Part shown: positions 44,100 through 52,616 of the stretch, piece by piece | Layout: every line of letters starts with the position of its first letter | Numbering within the stretch: position 1 is the first letter of the stretch | Assembly: GCF_014205335.1 (NCBI RefSeq) | Contig: NZ_JACHNH010000001.1 | Coordinates: 5,202,501-5,266,500 of the forward strand | Source of the DNA: Amorphoplanes digitatis | Lineage (GTDB): Bacteria > Actinomycetota > Actinomycetes > Mycobacteriales > Micromonosporaceae | Length of the DNA: 64,000 nt | Reading direction: 5' to 3' | The notes under the pieces: model-generated | Database searches by the model: none | Told to the model about the DNA's origin: nothing | What the model saw: the letters and a program-made list of their open reading frames with translations, nothing else | Translations under genes and position numbers: made by a program

Positions 44100-44777
44100 T
44101 CATCGGAAGAGGCATTCGCGCAGCGCGACGGCGACGGCCGAGCCGCGGTCGTTGACCTCGAGCTTGCGGTACAGGCCGCGGAGGTGCGTCTTGACGGTGT
44201 CGTCGCTGACCACCAGGCGCGCCGCGATGGCCTTGTTGGACAGGCCGCCGACGAGCAGCGCCAGTACCTCGCTCTCGCGCTGGGTCAGGCCCAGCCGGGC
44301 GCCGGGCCAGAACTCGCCGTGGCGCAGGTGCGCGGCGGCCGTCGCCACCCGCCCGGCCAGTCCGGGGTCGATGACGATGTCGCCGAGCTGAACGTTCTCG
44401 AGGTGACGCAGCAGCTCGTGGCCGTCGATCCGCTTGAGCAGGTAGCCCGAGGCGCCGGCGCGCAGCGCCTGGTAAAGGTGCTGCTCGTCGTCGTAGACGG
44501 TGAGGAAGACGACCCGGGTGGCCGGCTCCGCGGCCCGCATCGCGCGGCACACGTCCAGGCCGCTGTCGCGGCGCAGCCGGATGTCGCAGAGCACCACGTC
44601 GGGCCGGTGCGCGGTGACGGCCCGAACCGCCCCGGCCTCGTCGCCGGCCGAGCCGACCACCTCGACCTCGCCCGGGAACCGGGCCAGCATGGCCCGCAGC
44701 CCCTGCAACACCATCTCGTGGTCGTCGACGAGCAGCACCCGGATCGGCGTCCGGTCGGGCGGGTGCGGGCTGCTCAT
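44100..44777 (-). CDS. NarL/LuxR-family response regulator
   Basis: The 225-residue regulator has an N-terminal receiver (VLLVDDHEMVLQGL, phospho-site D65 in VVLCDIRL, K in YLLKRIDG) and a C-terminal LuxR helix-turn-helix (LTQRESEVLALLVGGLSNKAIAARL, DDTVKTHLRGLYRKL). It starts at ATG 44777 behind GAGGAG. It is the first gene of the operon with the GAF kinase. Its targets are unknown; the 332-base gap upstream, toward cbbY, is a candidate. Confidence 0.93.
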   Translation of the reverse strand: MSSPHPPDRTPIRVLLVDDHEMVLQGLRAMLARFPGEVEVVGSAGDEAGAVRAVTAHRPDVVLCDIRLRRDSGLDVCRAMRAAEPATRVVFLTVYDDEQHLYQALRAGASGYLLKRIDGHELLRHLENVQLGDIVIDPGLAGRVATAAAHLRHGEFWPGARLGLTQRESEVLALLVGGLSNKAIAARLVVSDDTVKTHLRGLYRKLEVNDRGSAVAVALRECLFR

Positions 44778-45109
44778 GATGGACTCCTCCAGCAAGCCGT
44801 TCCCCGCCGTGTACCGCGGTGTGTCCCCGGTGGGAAGGCGGCGTCGCACCGCGTGAACGGTCGGTGATGAGGTCGAATACGGGCTCGGGCCCGGCGCGTG
44901 CGGCAGCCGCACGGTCAGCCGCGGCGGGGCGTGGTCCAGCCGCGGCCGCAACCACGTCCGGTCCCGCCGGTTGGTCACCAGCGCCGGACGCCGTTGCCTC
45001 GATGCCGGTCCGATGCCCGGGCGGCTGGCCCGGTCATTGGTCGGCATTTGCAGGGAATAGTACGGGTGCCATCGGTCGATGTCGAGGTGTCGTAATCGGA
45101 CAGTCACGC
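44778..45109. other. Intergenic gap between cbbY and the response regulator, no gene seen
   Basis: The gap lies between the end of cbbY and the start of the response regulator, both on the minus strand. A long open frame crosses it on the minus strand but has Arg/Pro-rich, shadow-like composition and no convincing start, so I do not call a gene. It should contain the promoter of the two-component operon and possibly the cbbY terminator. No clear hairpin or -35/-10 pair could be assigned. Confidence 0.5.
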
Positions 45110-45877
45110 TCAGCGCGCGCCCCGGCCCTGAGCCGCCGAGTGCAGCCACCGCAGCGCGTCCGCGGTGACCCCGTCGGCGAAGACGCCGGACAGGCCCGCG
45201 TCGGGCAGGTCCGTCGCCAGGAAGCCCGGCAGGACCGCCGCGGCGCCCGGGAACGGCATGTCCAGGTGGTACTCCGAGGCCACCACCAGGCAGGTGATCC
45301 CCGCGGCGGTCGCGGCGGCCAGCCCGGGCGGGGAGTCCTCGACGGCGACGGCCTCCCGGGCCTCGACGTCCAGGCGGGACAGGGCCCGCAGATAGGCCTC
45401 CGGGTCCGGCTTGAGCTCCGCCACGTCGTCCCCGGTGACGACGGCGGCGAACCCGATGTCGTCGAACAGTCGCTTGAGCAGGATGCTCACCCACTCCCGG
45501 CGGCCGGTCGTGGCGATCGCGACGGGCACGCCGCTGTCGCGGAGCCCGGCCAGCAGCTCGTGCACGCCGGGGCGCGGGAACAGCGGGCCGGCGCGCAGCC
45601 AGGCGGCGAAGTGCGCGGTCTTGGTCCGGTGCAGGACCCGCGCCGCACCGGCCGGGTCGCTCAGGCCCTGCTCCGCGAGGTACCACGCCAGCCGGTACCG
45701 GCCGCCGGTCACGGCAAGCAGCCGGCCGTACTCGGCCACGTCCCAGTGGAACGGCAGCCCGTGGTCGCGGAACGCCTGATTGAACGCCTGGCGGTGCCCG
45801 TCGCGCTCGGTCTCCGCGAGGGTGCCGTCGACGTCGAAGATCACCGCGCGCAGCGGGCGCGGCATGGAAGCCTTCAC
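45110..45877 (-). CDS. cbbY: CbbY-like HAD phosphatase
   Basis: The 255-residue protein starts at GTG 45877, whose GTGA overlaps the stop of the second phosphoribulokinase and which has AGGAGG ten bases upstream. The HAD motifs are present: VIFDVDGTLAETERDGHR (nucleophile Asp and acid Asp), ATTGRREW, and LKPDPEAYLRAL with AVEDSPPGLAAATAAG. CbbY of red-type RuBisCO organisms removes xylulose-1,5-bisphosphate, a misfire product that inhibits RuBisCO. It is the last gene of the minus-strand cbb chain. Confidence 0.9.
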   Translation of the reverse strand: MKASMPRPLRAVIFDVDGTLAETERDGHRQAFNQAFRDHGLPFHWDVAEYGRLLAVTGGRYRLAWYLAEQGLSDPAGAARVLHRTKTAHFAAWLRAGPLFPRPGVHELLAGLRDSGVPVAIATTGRREWVSILLKRLFDDIGFAAVVTGDDVAELKPDPEAYLRALSRLDVEAREAVAVEDSPPGLAAATAAGITCLVVASEYHLDMPFPGAAAVLPGFLATDLPDAGLSGVFADGVTADALRWLHSAAQGRGAR

Positions 45878-46809
45878 CGTTGGTACACCTCCTGCATGAG
45901 GTGGAACAGCAGCATCTCCTGGGTGATCGCGAGCGGCTCGCTGTGCGCGCCGTCGGCGAGCCGGCCGAGCCCGCGGGGAATCTCCCGGCCCCGGCCGACC
46001 ACCTCCCAGAGCGCCCTGGCCGGCAGCCGGGCGTCCTCGGGTGCGGCGCGCCCGTGCACCCGGAGGCGGTCGACGGCGTTGCCGTCGTCGTCCCGGACGA
46101 CGCCCAGGTCCATTGCCGCGCCGGCGCCGTCGGCGAGCAGGCTCGCCAGCGGCGGGTGCTGCACCGTCGGGCGCAGCAGCAGCTCGGCGGTGGAGGGCGC
46201 GCCCGGCGGGTCGGAGCCGTCCTGTGCCGGCGCGAACCGCACGACGATGTCGGCGAAGCGGCGCTGCGGGCGGATGTACGCGGCCGAGTCCGGCTCGCGG
46301 CGGGCGAGCTCGCGGCGCACCTCGGCCTCGGTGTAGCCCCGGCCGGTGGTGTCGCGGCGGATCTTCCACCGGTGCCGGAGCTCCTCCGGCGGGTCGACGA
46401 AGACGGTGACGTCGAAGCAGGCCCGCGACAGCTTCGAGAAGAGCGGGAACAGGCCCTCGACGATGACGAACGGGCGCGGCCGCAGGTATTCGGGCCGGGC
46501 GAAGGTGCCGCGGCGGTGGTCGTAGACCGGCTTGAGGATCGGCTGGCCGATGGCGAGCAGCTGGAGGTGCTGTTCCATGATGTCGAGGTGGTTGGCCTGC
46601 GGCGACAGCGCGGTCAGCCGCAACGCCGAGCGCTGCGCCCGGTCGTACCGGTGGTAGTCGTCCACGCAGATCGAGGTGCAGCGGCGCGGGCCGATCGCCT
46701 CGGCGAGCCCCCGCGCCAGCGTGGTCTTGCCCGAGCCGCTGTCGCCGCCGACCGCCAGCATGACCGGGCGCGCGCCGACAGGCCCGCCGGCGGCGCGCGC
46801 CGCGGTCAT
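45874..46809 (-). CDS. Phosphoribulokinase, class II-like (second PRK)
   Basis: The 311-residue P-loop kinase has Walker A GGDSGSGKTT (21-30), then SICVDDYHRYDRAQR and LTALSPQANHLDIM, all typical of the plant/cyanobacterial class of PRK. PVYDHRRG, FVIVEGLFPLF and YIRPQRRFADIV follow, as in that class. It differs strongly from the class I enzyme encoded by the next upstream gene. It would phosphorylate ribulose-5-phosphate to ribulose-1,5-bisphosphate, though a related uridine-kinase-like role is not excluded. ATGA overlaps link it to the class I gene before it, and a GTGA links it to cbbY. The C-terminal third (from about 205) is divergent. Confidence 0.8.
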   Translation of the reverse strand: MTAARAAGGPVGARPVMLAVGGDSGSGKTTLARGLAEAIGPRRCTSICVDDYHRYDRAQRSALRLTALSPQANHLDIMEQHLQLLAIGQPILKPVYDHRRGTFARPEYLRPRPFVIVEGLFPLFSKLSRACFDVTVFVDPPEELRHRWKIRRDTTGRGYTEAEVRRELARREPDSAAYIRPQRRFADIVVRFAPAQDGSDPPGAPSTAELLLRPTVQHPPLASLLADGAGAAMDLGVVRDDDGNAVDRLRVHGRAAPEDARLPARALWEVVGRGREIPRGLGRLADGAHSEPLAITQEMLLFHLMQEVYQR

Positions 46810-47678
46810 GCCCGGATCCGGCGGCGCATCAGCCGCAGGATCATCGGGGTGAAGATCAACTGCATCGCGAGCTCCATCTTCCCGCCCGGCGCGACGATCA
46901 CGTTCGGCCGGGACATGAAGGAGTCGTGCAGCATCGACAGCAGGTACGGGAAGTCGATGCCCTTCGGGTCGGCGAAGCGGATGACCAGGAAGCTCTCGTC
47001 GGCGGTCGGAATGGTGCGTGCGATGAACGGGTTCGAGGTGTCCACCGTGGGCACCCGCTGGAAGTTGATGTGTGTCTGCGAGAACTGCGGGCAGATGTGG
47101 TGCACGTAGTCCGGCAGCCGGCGCAGGATCGTGTCCATCACCGCCTCCTCGGAGTAGCCGCGCTGGGTACGGTCCCGGTGCAGCTTCTGTATCCACTCCA
47201 GGTTGATGATGGGCACGACGCCGATGCGCAGGTCGGCGTGGCGCGCCACGTCGGCGTCCGGCGTCACGATCGCGCCGTGCAGCCCCTCGTAGAAGAGCAG
47301 GTCGGTGCCGGGCGGGATCTCCTCCCACGGCGTGAAGGTGCCCGCGTCCTGCCCGAACGGCGCGGCCTCCTCGTCGTCGTGCAGGTAACGGCGCAGCCGC
47401 CCGGTGCCGGTCTTGCCGTACTCCTCGAAGAGCGCCGCCAGCTCCGGCAGCAGGTTCGCCTCCGGCCCGAAGTGGCAGAAGTTCGGGTTGCCGCCCGCCG
47501 CGGCGGCGGCCGTCTCCTTCTTCATCTCCTCCCGGTCGAAGCGGTGGAACGAGTCGCCCTCGACGATGGCGGCGGTGAGGCCCTCCCGGCGGAAGATGTG
47601 CTGGAACGTACGGGTCACCGACGTGGTGCCGGCGCCCGATGAGCCGGTGATGGCCACGACGGGGTGCTCGGCCGACAT
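46806..47678 (-). CDS. cbbP: Phosphoribulokinase, class I (proteobacterial type)
   Basis: The 290-residue enzyme makes the RuBisCO substrate ribulose-1,5-bisphosphate with ATP. The motifs are ITGSSGAGTTSVTRTF (P-loop), VEGDSFHRFDREEM, HFGPEANLLPELAALFEEYG, LFYEGLHGAIVT, and IGVVPIINLEWIQKLHRD. Length and order match the octameric class I PRKs of proteobacteria. The ATG at 47678 overlaps the FBPase stop by one base. It is the third gene of the minus-strand chain cbbR-cbbF-cbbP-PRK2-cbbY. Confidence 0.95.
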   Translation of the reverse strand: MSAEHPVVAITGSSGAGTTSVTRTFQHIFRREGLTAAIVEGDSFHRFDREEMKKETAAAAAGGNPNFCHFGPEANLLPELAALFEEYGKTGTGRLRRYLHDDEEAAPFGQDAGTFTPWEEIPPGTDLLFYEGLHGAIVTPDADVARHADLRIGVVPIINLEWIQKLHRDRTQRGYSEEAVMDTILRRLPDYVHHICPQFSQTHINFQRVPTVDTSNPFIARTIPTADESFLVIRFADPKGIDFPYLLSMLHDSFMSRPNVIVAPGGKMELAMQLIFTPMILRLMRRRIRA

Positions 47679-48739
47679 CAGCCGGCCCGGAACATCGAGC
47701 GCACGTTGAACAGCGAGCCGTCGAAGCTCTCGTCGCCCGGCTCGCCGTGGTAGCGCTCGATGCGCTCGACCTCGGCCCGCGAGCCGAACACCAGCGGCGC
47801 GGCCTGGTCCAGCCGCGCCGGGGCGAGCTCCATGGTCCGGCCGCGCCCGGTGCCGGCCCGCCCGCCCGCCTGCTCGACGAGGAACGCGATCGGGTTGCAC
47901 GCGTGCATGAGCCGCAGCCGGCCGGGCCGGCCGGGGTTGCTGTCGGCCGGGTAGAGCACGACGCCGCCGCGGGTGAGGATGCGGAACGCGTCCGCCACCA
48001 GCGAAGCCACCCAGTGCATGGTGAAGTCCTGTTCCCGGGGCCCGCTCCGCCCGGCCAGGCACTCGCCGATGTACCGCCGCACCGGCGCCTCCCAGAAGCG
48101 CTCGTTGGCGCTGTTGATGGCGAACTCGCGGGTCTGCTCGGGCACCCGCATCCGCGGGTGGGTGAGCACGAACGCGCCGATGTCGCGGTCGAGGGTGAAG
48201 CCGTCGACGCCGTCGCCGGTCGTCAGGATGAGCATGGTGGCCGGCCCGTACAGGGCGAACCCCGCGCAGACCTGTTCGGTGCCGGGTTGCAGGAAGTCCT
48301 CGATTCGCGGATCGGCGCCCGGGCGGGGGGTGCGCAGCACCGAGAAGATCGTCCCGGCCGACTGGTTCACGTCGATGCCGTCCGAGCCGTCGAGCGGGGA
48401 GTAGGCGAGCAGGTACTTGCCCCGCCGGTACGGCGCGGGCACCGCCACGATGCCCCCGCTCGCCGCGGACGCGGTGGCGGCCAGGTGCCCGCCCCACAGG
48501 GTCTCCGCCGTCATCACCTCGTTGCTCGCGCGGGCGAGGCGATCGGCCGGTGCCGCCAGCCCGCCGCGGTTGACCTGGTTGGCGATGATCTTCACGGCCG
48601 TGGCGATCGCGTTGAGCAGGCCGGAGAAGTCGCCCGTCGAGTCGAGATGCCGGTGCTCCTGCTCGATGGTGTGCCGGGTGAGCGTGATGCGCCCGCGGGG
48701 CGCGACCAGGCCGGCGGCGGTCTCGGTCAGGTTGGGCAC
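47678..48739 (-). CDS. cbbF: Fructose-1,6-bisphosphatase, class I
   Basis: The 353-residue enzyme removes the C1 phosphate of fructose-1,6-bisphosphate (possibly also sedoheptulose-1,7-bisphosphate) in the regenerative phase. The metal site is SPLDGSDGIDVNQSAGTIFS. SANERFWEAPVRRYI, RYIGECLAG and GGVVLYPADS follow, as in class I FBPases. The GTG at 48739 has GGAG six bases upstream; an in-frame GTG at 48778 would add 13 residues. It begins 78 bases after the cbbR stop and is probably co-transcribed with it. Confidence 0.94.
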   Translation of the reverse strand: MPNLTETAAGLVAPRGRITLTRHTIEQEHRHLDSTGDFSGLLNAIATAVKIIANQVNRGGLAAPADRLARASNEVMTAETLWGGHLAATASAASGGIVAVPAPYRRGKYLLAYSPLDGSDGIDVNQSAGTIFSVLRTPRPGADPRIEDFLQPGTEQVCAGFALYGPATMLILTTGDGVDGFTLDRDIGAFVLTHPRMRVPEQTREFAINSANERFWEAPVRRYIGECLAGRSGPREQDFTMHWVASLVADAFRILTRGGVVLYPADSNPGRPGRLRLMHACNPIAFLVEQAGGRAGTGRGRTMELAPARLDQAAPLVFGSRAEVERIERYHGEPGDESFDGSLFNVRSMFRAG

Positions 48740-48817
48740 GGTGGTCTCCCAACGGTCGGGCCGCGACGGCGGCGTCACGGGCTGCGCCGAACGTACGGGC
48801 GCGGCGGCCCGCGTGCC

Positions 48818-49717
48818 TCACCCGCGCGGGCGGGTGGGCGGATGAGATCGGGCCACCCGGAACACCAGTTCGCCCGCGTGTCGCGGCTGGGTGAGGTGGC
48901 GCAGGAACAGCTCGGTGGTGGCGGTCGGCGCGGCCGTGGTGACGGCGTGCCACGGCCGGCTCAGCGGCGTGCCGGGCGCGGGTATCCGGCGCAGCGTTCC
49001 GGCGCGCAGGTGCGCCTCGACGGCGTCGGTGGAGACGAGGGTGATGCCGAGGCCGAGGGCCGCCGACGACACCACGGCGCCGACCGAGCCGAGCGTCAGC
49101 AGCGGCGGGTCGATCTGCATCCGTTGCAGCAGCGCGAGCGTCGCGTCCCGGGTGCCCGAGCCGGCCTCCCGCAGCAGCCAGTTCACCGTCGCGAGGTCGT
49201 GCTCCGCGCCCGGCGCGGCCACGACCACCATCGAGTTCGCCCGGGTGGCCCGGGTGACCTGGCCGGCGCCGGGCCGGCCGCCGATGACGAGGTCCAGCCG
49301 GTGATCGGCGAGCAGCGCCGCGACCCGGTCGCGGACGCCGATGTCGAGCGTCACCTCGACCTGCGGGTAGCGCTCGCGGAACGAGGCGAGCAGGCCCGGG
49401 ATGAGCGCCTCGCCGGCCGTGGTGACCGCGCCGATCCGCAGCCGCCCGCGCTCCGCGTCCACGCCGCGCCGGGCCGCGGCGACGCTCTCGTCGAGCAGGC
49501 CGAGGATGCGCCGCGCGTAACCGGCGAACACCTCGCCGCCCTCGGTCAGCCGCAGCCCCCGCCCGCTGCGCTCGAACAGCACGACGCCGACCTCGCGGTG
49601 CAGCGCGGCCAGCGAGGCCGAGACGGCCGACTCGGTGACCGACAACCGCTGCGCGGCGGCGCGCGCGGACCCACACTCGACGATCGCCAGGAATGTCTGC
49701 AACCGGATCGGGGTCAT
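48818..49717 (-). CDS. cbbR: LysR-type regulator of the cbb genes
   Basis: The 299-residue protein has an N-terminal winged helix (MTPIRLQTFLAIVECGSARAAAQRLSV shortened: TFLAIVECGSARAAAQRL, then TESAVSASLAALHREVG) and a C-terminal periplasmic-binding-like effector domain (GRLRIGAVTTAGEAL, DLVIGGRPGAG, SAALGLGITLVSTDAVEAHL). It is divergent from cbbL with an 87-base shared promoter region, the usual CbbR layout. CbbR proteins respond to intermediates such as RuBP, ATP or NADPH in other bacteria; the effector here is unknown. Direct repeats of CAAG(C/T)GAAC lie between the two starts. Confidence 0.92.
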   Translation of the reverse strand: MTPIRLQTFLAIVECGSARAAAQRLSVTESAVSASLAALHREVGVVLFERSGRGLRLTEGGEVFAGYARRILGLLDESVAAARRGVDAERGRLRIGAVTTAGEALIPGLLASFRERYPQVEVTLDIGVRDRVAALLADHRLDLVIGGRPGAGQVTRATRANSMVVVAAPGAEHDLATVNWLLREAGSGTRDATLALLQRMQIDPPLLTLGSVGAVVSSAALGLGITLVSTDAVEAHLRAGTLRRIPAPGTPLSRPWHAVTTAAPTATTELFLRHLTQPRHAGELVFRVARSHPPTRPRG

Positions 49718-49731
49718 CGGCCCACAATAGA

Positions 49732-49752
49732 CAAGCGAACGCTCAAGTGAAC
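49732..49752. promoter_or_regulatory. Direct repeat CAAG(C/T)GAAC in the cbbR-cbbL intergenic region
   Basis: CAAGCGAAC (49732-49740) and CAAGTGAAC (49744-49752) are 12 bases apart. They lie 15 bases from the cbbR start codon and about 53 bases from the cbbL start. They are the best candidates for part of a CbbR binding site, which is normally a longer LysR box. Confidence 0.5.
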
Positions 49753-49804
49753 CCGGTGAAAGCTCGCTGGACGGATGGAGTGTCCGAGCGGCAGGGTCGA
49801 TCGC

Positions 49805-51238
49805 ATGACCAGTGAGGACCGGTGGAACCCCGGGGTACGCAGCTACGCGAGCATGGGCTACTACGACGCCGACTACGTACCCAAGGAAACCGACGTGCTG
49901 GCGGTGTTCCGGGTGACGCCGCAGCCCGGCGTCGATCCGGTGGAGGCGGCGGCCGCGGTGGCCGGCGAGTCGTCGACCGCCACCTGGACGGTCGTGTGGA
50001 CCGACCGGCTGACCGCCAACACCCACTACCAGGCGAAGGCGTACCGGGTCGATCCCGTACCCGGCCGGCCGGGCGAGTACTTCGCACACGTCGCCTACGA
50101 CCTCGACCTGTTCGAGGAGGGTTCGATCGCGAACCTGACCTCGTCCATCATCGGCAACGTCTTCGGCTTCAAGCCGCTGCTCGCGCTGCGGCTGGAGGAC
50201 ATGCGGATCCCGGTGGCGTACGTGAAGACCTTCCAGGGTCCGGCGCACGGCATCGTGATGGAGCGCGAGATGCTCAACAAGTACGGCCGCCCGCTGCTCG
50301 GCGCCACCGTCAAGCCGAAGCTCGGCCTGTCGGCCCGCAACTACGGCCGGGTGGTCTTCGAGGCCTGCCGCGGCGGCCTCGACTTCACCAAGGACGACGA
50401 GAACATCAACTCGCAGCCGTTCATGCGCTGGCGGGACCGGTTCCTCTACTGCATGGAGGGCGTGAACCGGGCGATGGCGGAGACCGGTGAGATCAAGGGC
50501 CATTACCTGAACGTCACCGCGGCGACCGTCGAGGAGATGTACGAGCGGGCCGAGTTCGCCAAGGAGCTCGGCAGCGTCGTCATCATGATCGACCTCACCA
50601 TCGGGTACTCCGCCATGCAGTCCATGGCCCACTGGGCCCGCCGCAACGGCGTGCTGCTGCACCTGCACCGGGCCGGGCACTCCACGTACACCCGGCAGAA
50701 GACGCACGGCGTGAGCTTCCGCGTCATCGCCAAGTGGTGCCGGCTGATCGGCATCGACCACGTGCACGCGGGGACCGTCGTCGGCAAGCTCGAGGGCGAC
50801 CCGGCGACCACCCGCGGCTTCTACGACACGCTGCGCCTGGATCACATCCCGGCGAACCCGGAGCACGGCATCTACTGCGACCAGGACTGGGCGAGCATGC
50901 CCGGCGTCATGCCGGTCGCCTCGGGCGGCATCCACGCCGGCCAGATGCACCAGCTCGTCGAGCTGCTCGGCGAGGACGTCATCCTCCAGTTCGGCGGCGG
51001 CACGATCGGCCACCCGATGGGCATCGCGGCCGGCGCCGAGGCGAACCGGGTGGCGCTCGAGGCGATCATCAAGGCCCGCAACGAGGGCAAGGACCTGCTG
51101 CGGGAGGGTCCCGGCGTGCTGCGCGCCGCCGCGCAGCGGTGCGGCCCGCTCGACGCGGCGCTCTCCACCTGGGGGGACGTCACGTTCGACTACGCCGCCA
51201 CCGACGCGCCCGATGTCATCGCGACCGCGAGCCGATAG
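49805..51238 (+). CDS. cbbL: RuBisCO large subunit, form IC (red type)
   Basis: The 477-residue subunit carboxylates ribulose-1,5-bisphosphate. The active-site residues are intact: K170 and K172 in GATVKPKLGLS; the carbamylated K196 with D198 and E199 in GGLDFTKDDEN; H288-R289 in LLHLHRAGH; H321; and K328 of loop 6 in GTVVGKLEG. The YDADYVPKETDVLA N-terminus and the VAGESSTATWTVVWTD block are of the red-type IC lineage. ATG 49805 has AGGG eight bases upstream; the in-frame ATG 49775 would add 10 residues. cbbS and cbbX follow, as required for red-type enzyme maturation and repair. Confidence 0.97.
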   Translation: MTSEDRWNPGVRSYASMGYYDADYVPKETDVLAVFRVTPQPGVDPVEAAAAVAGESSTATWTVVWTDRLTANTHYQAKAYRVDPVPGRPGEYFAHVAYDLDLFEEGSIANLTSSIIGNVFGFKPLLALRLEDMRIPVAYVKTFQGPAHGIVMEREMLNKYGRPLLGATVKPKLGLSARNYGRVVFEACRGGLDFTKDDENINSQPFMRWRDRFLYCMEGVNRAMAETGEIKGHYLNVTAATVEEMYERAEFAKELGSVVIMIDLTIGYSAMQSMAHWARRNGVLLHLHRAGHSTYTRQKTHGVSFRVIAKWCRLIGIDHVHAGTVVGKLEGDPATTRGFYDTLRLDHIPANPEHGIYCDQDWASMPGVMPVASGGIHAGQMHQLVELLGEDVILQFGGGTIGHPMGIAAGAEANRVALEAIIKARNEGKDLLREGPGVLRAAAQRCGPLDAALSTWGDVTFDYAATDAPDVIATASR

Positions 51239-51249
51239 GAGACACACCC

Positions 51250-51675
51250 ATGTACCTGCGCCACGGAGCCTTCTCCTACCTGCCCGAGCTGACCGACGAC
51301 GAGGTGGCCGCCCAGATCCGGTACGCGCTCGACAACGGCTGGCCGGTCTCGATCGAGTACACGGACGACCCGCACCCGCGCAACGTCTACTGGGAGATGT
51401 GGGGCCTGCCCCTGTTCGACCTGACCGAGCCCGACGCGGTGCTGCACGAGATCCACGACTGCCGCGCCGCGTTCCCGCGGCACTACGTCCGGGTGCTCGC
51501 GTACGACGCGCGGCTCGGCCGGCAGACCACGGCGCTGAGCTTCCTGGTGCAGCGCCCGCCGCACGAGCCGGGCTTCCGGCTGGAGCGCACCGAGGCCACC
51601 GACCGGGTCCAGCGCTACACCCTCCAGCCGTACGCGACCGAGGCGCCCGCCGGCGCGCGCTACTCGCCCGAATGA
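51250..51675 (+). CDS. cbbS: RuBisCO small subunit, form IC
   Basis: The 141-residue subunit caps the L8 core to form L8S8. It begins MYLRHGAFSYLPELTDDEVA and contains WPVSIEYTDDPHPRNVYWEM and FDLTEPDAVLHEI, strands typical of form IC small subunits. The C-terminal extension (TLQPYATEAPAGARYSPE) forms the red-type beta-hairpin in the central channel. AGGAG lies seven bases before the ATG, and the gene starts 11 bases after cbbL. Its stop overlaps the cbbX start (ATGA). Confidence 0.96.
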   Translation: MYLRHGAFSYLPELTDDEVAAQIRYALDNGWPVSIEYTDDPHPRNVYWEMWGLPLFDLTEPDAVLHEIHDCRAAFPRHYVRVLAYDARLGRQTTALSFLVQRPPHEPGFRLERTEATDRVQRYTLQPYATEAPAGARYSPE

Positions 51676-52604
51676 CCGGCGGATTCTCGATGCGTCCCGG
51701 CCCGGCTGCGCCGGAGCGGGAGCTCCTGGCCGGGGACGCGGTCATCGACATCAACGCCGACGAGGGCGCCGCGCAGGCCCGCGCGGTGCTGGCCGGGTTC
51801 GACACCGAGACGGTCGGGCTCACCGCGGTCAAGCGGCGCCTGGCCGAGATCGCGGCGCTGCTGCTGGTGAGCCGGGCCCGCGCCCGGTTCGGGCTGTCGG
51901 CCAGCAGCCCGTCGCTGCACATGAGCTTCACCGGCGGGCCCGGCACGGGGAAGACCACGGTGGCGCTGCGCATCGCCGAGCTGCTGCACGGGCTCGGCTA
52001 CCTGCGTACGCCGCGGGTGGTCGCGGTGACCCGCGATGATCTGGTCGGCCAGTTCATCGGGCACACCGCGCCGAAGACGAAGGAGGCGATCGCCCGGGCG
52101 GCCGGCGGGGTGCTGTTCATCGACGAGGCGTACTACCTGCACCGCCCCGAGAACGAGCGGGACTACGGCCAGGAGGCGGTCGAGATCCTGCTCCAGGAGA
52201 TGGAGTCCGGGCGCGGCTCCCTGGTGGTGGTCTTCGCCGGGTACGCGGACCGGATGGAGAAGTTCCTGTCGTCGAACCCGGGGCTCAGCTCCCGGGTGGC
52301 GCACCACATCCGCTTCGACGACTACAGCCACGACGAGCTGGTGCAGATCGCCGAGCTGATGCTGGCGCGCGACAGCTACCGGTTCACCCCGGACGCGCGC
52401 GCGGCGTTCGAGTCCTACGTCGAGCTGCGGATGGCGATGCCGCGGTTCGCCAACGCGCGCAGCATCCGCAACGCGCTCGAGCGGTGCCGGCTGCGCCAGG
52501 CGATCCGGCTGGCCGCCCTCGGCGGGACGGTCGGCCTCGCCGAGCTGACCGAGCTGACCGCCGCCGACGTGCGCGGCAGCAGCATCTTCGCGCAGGCGGG
52601 CTAG
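51672..52604 (+). CDS. cbbX: CbbX, red-type RuBisCO activase (AAA+)
   Basis: The 310-residue AAA+ ATPase removes tight inhibitory sugar phosphates by pulling the C-terminal tail of CbbL. Walker A is GGPGTGKTT, Walker B is GVLFIDEAYYL, and the sensor/pore region includes FIGHTAPKTKEAI and SSNPGLSSRVAHHI. The length matches CbbX. The gene is translationally coupled to cbbS and followed by a large inverted repeat that probably ends the cbbLSX operon. Confidence 0.96.
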   Translation: MTGGFSMRPGPAAPERELLAGDAVIDINADEGAAQARAVLAGFDTETVGLTAVKRRLAEIAALLLVSRARARFGLSASSPSLHMSFTGGPGTGKTTVALRIAELLHGLGYLRTPRVVAVTRDDLVGQFIGHTAPKTKEAIARAAGGVLFIDEAYYLHRPENERDYGQEAVEILLQEMESGRGSLVVVFAGYADRMEKFLSSNPGLSSRVAHHIRFDDYSHDELVQIAELMLARDSYRFTPDARAAFESYVELRMAMPRFANARSIRNALERCRLRQAIRLAALGGTVGLAELTELTAADVRGSSIFAQAG

Positions 52605-52616
52605 GCCCGGTTTGCC

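Noticed and set aside
41925..44867. 980-codon plus-strand open frame
   Set aside because: It crosses the epimerase in another frame and the two-component genes in antisense; no motifs are present.
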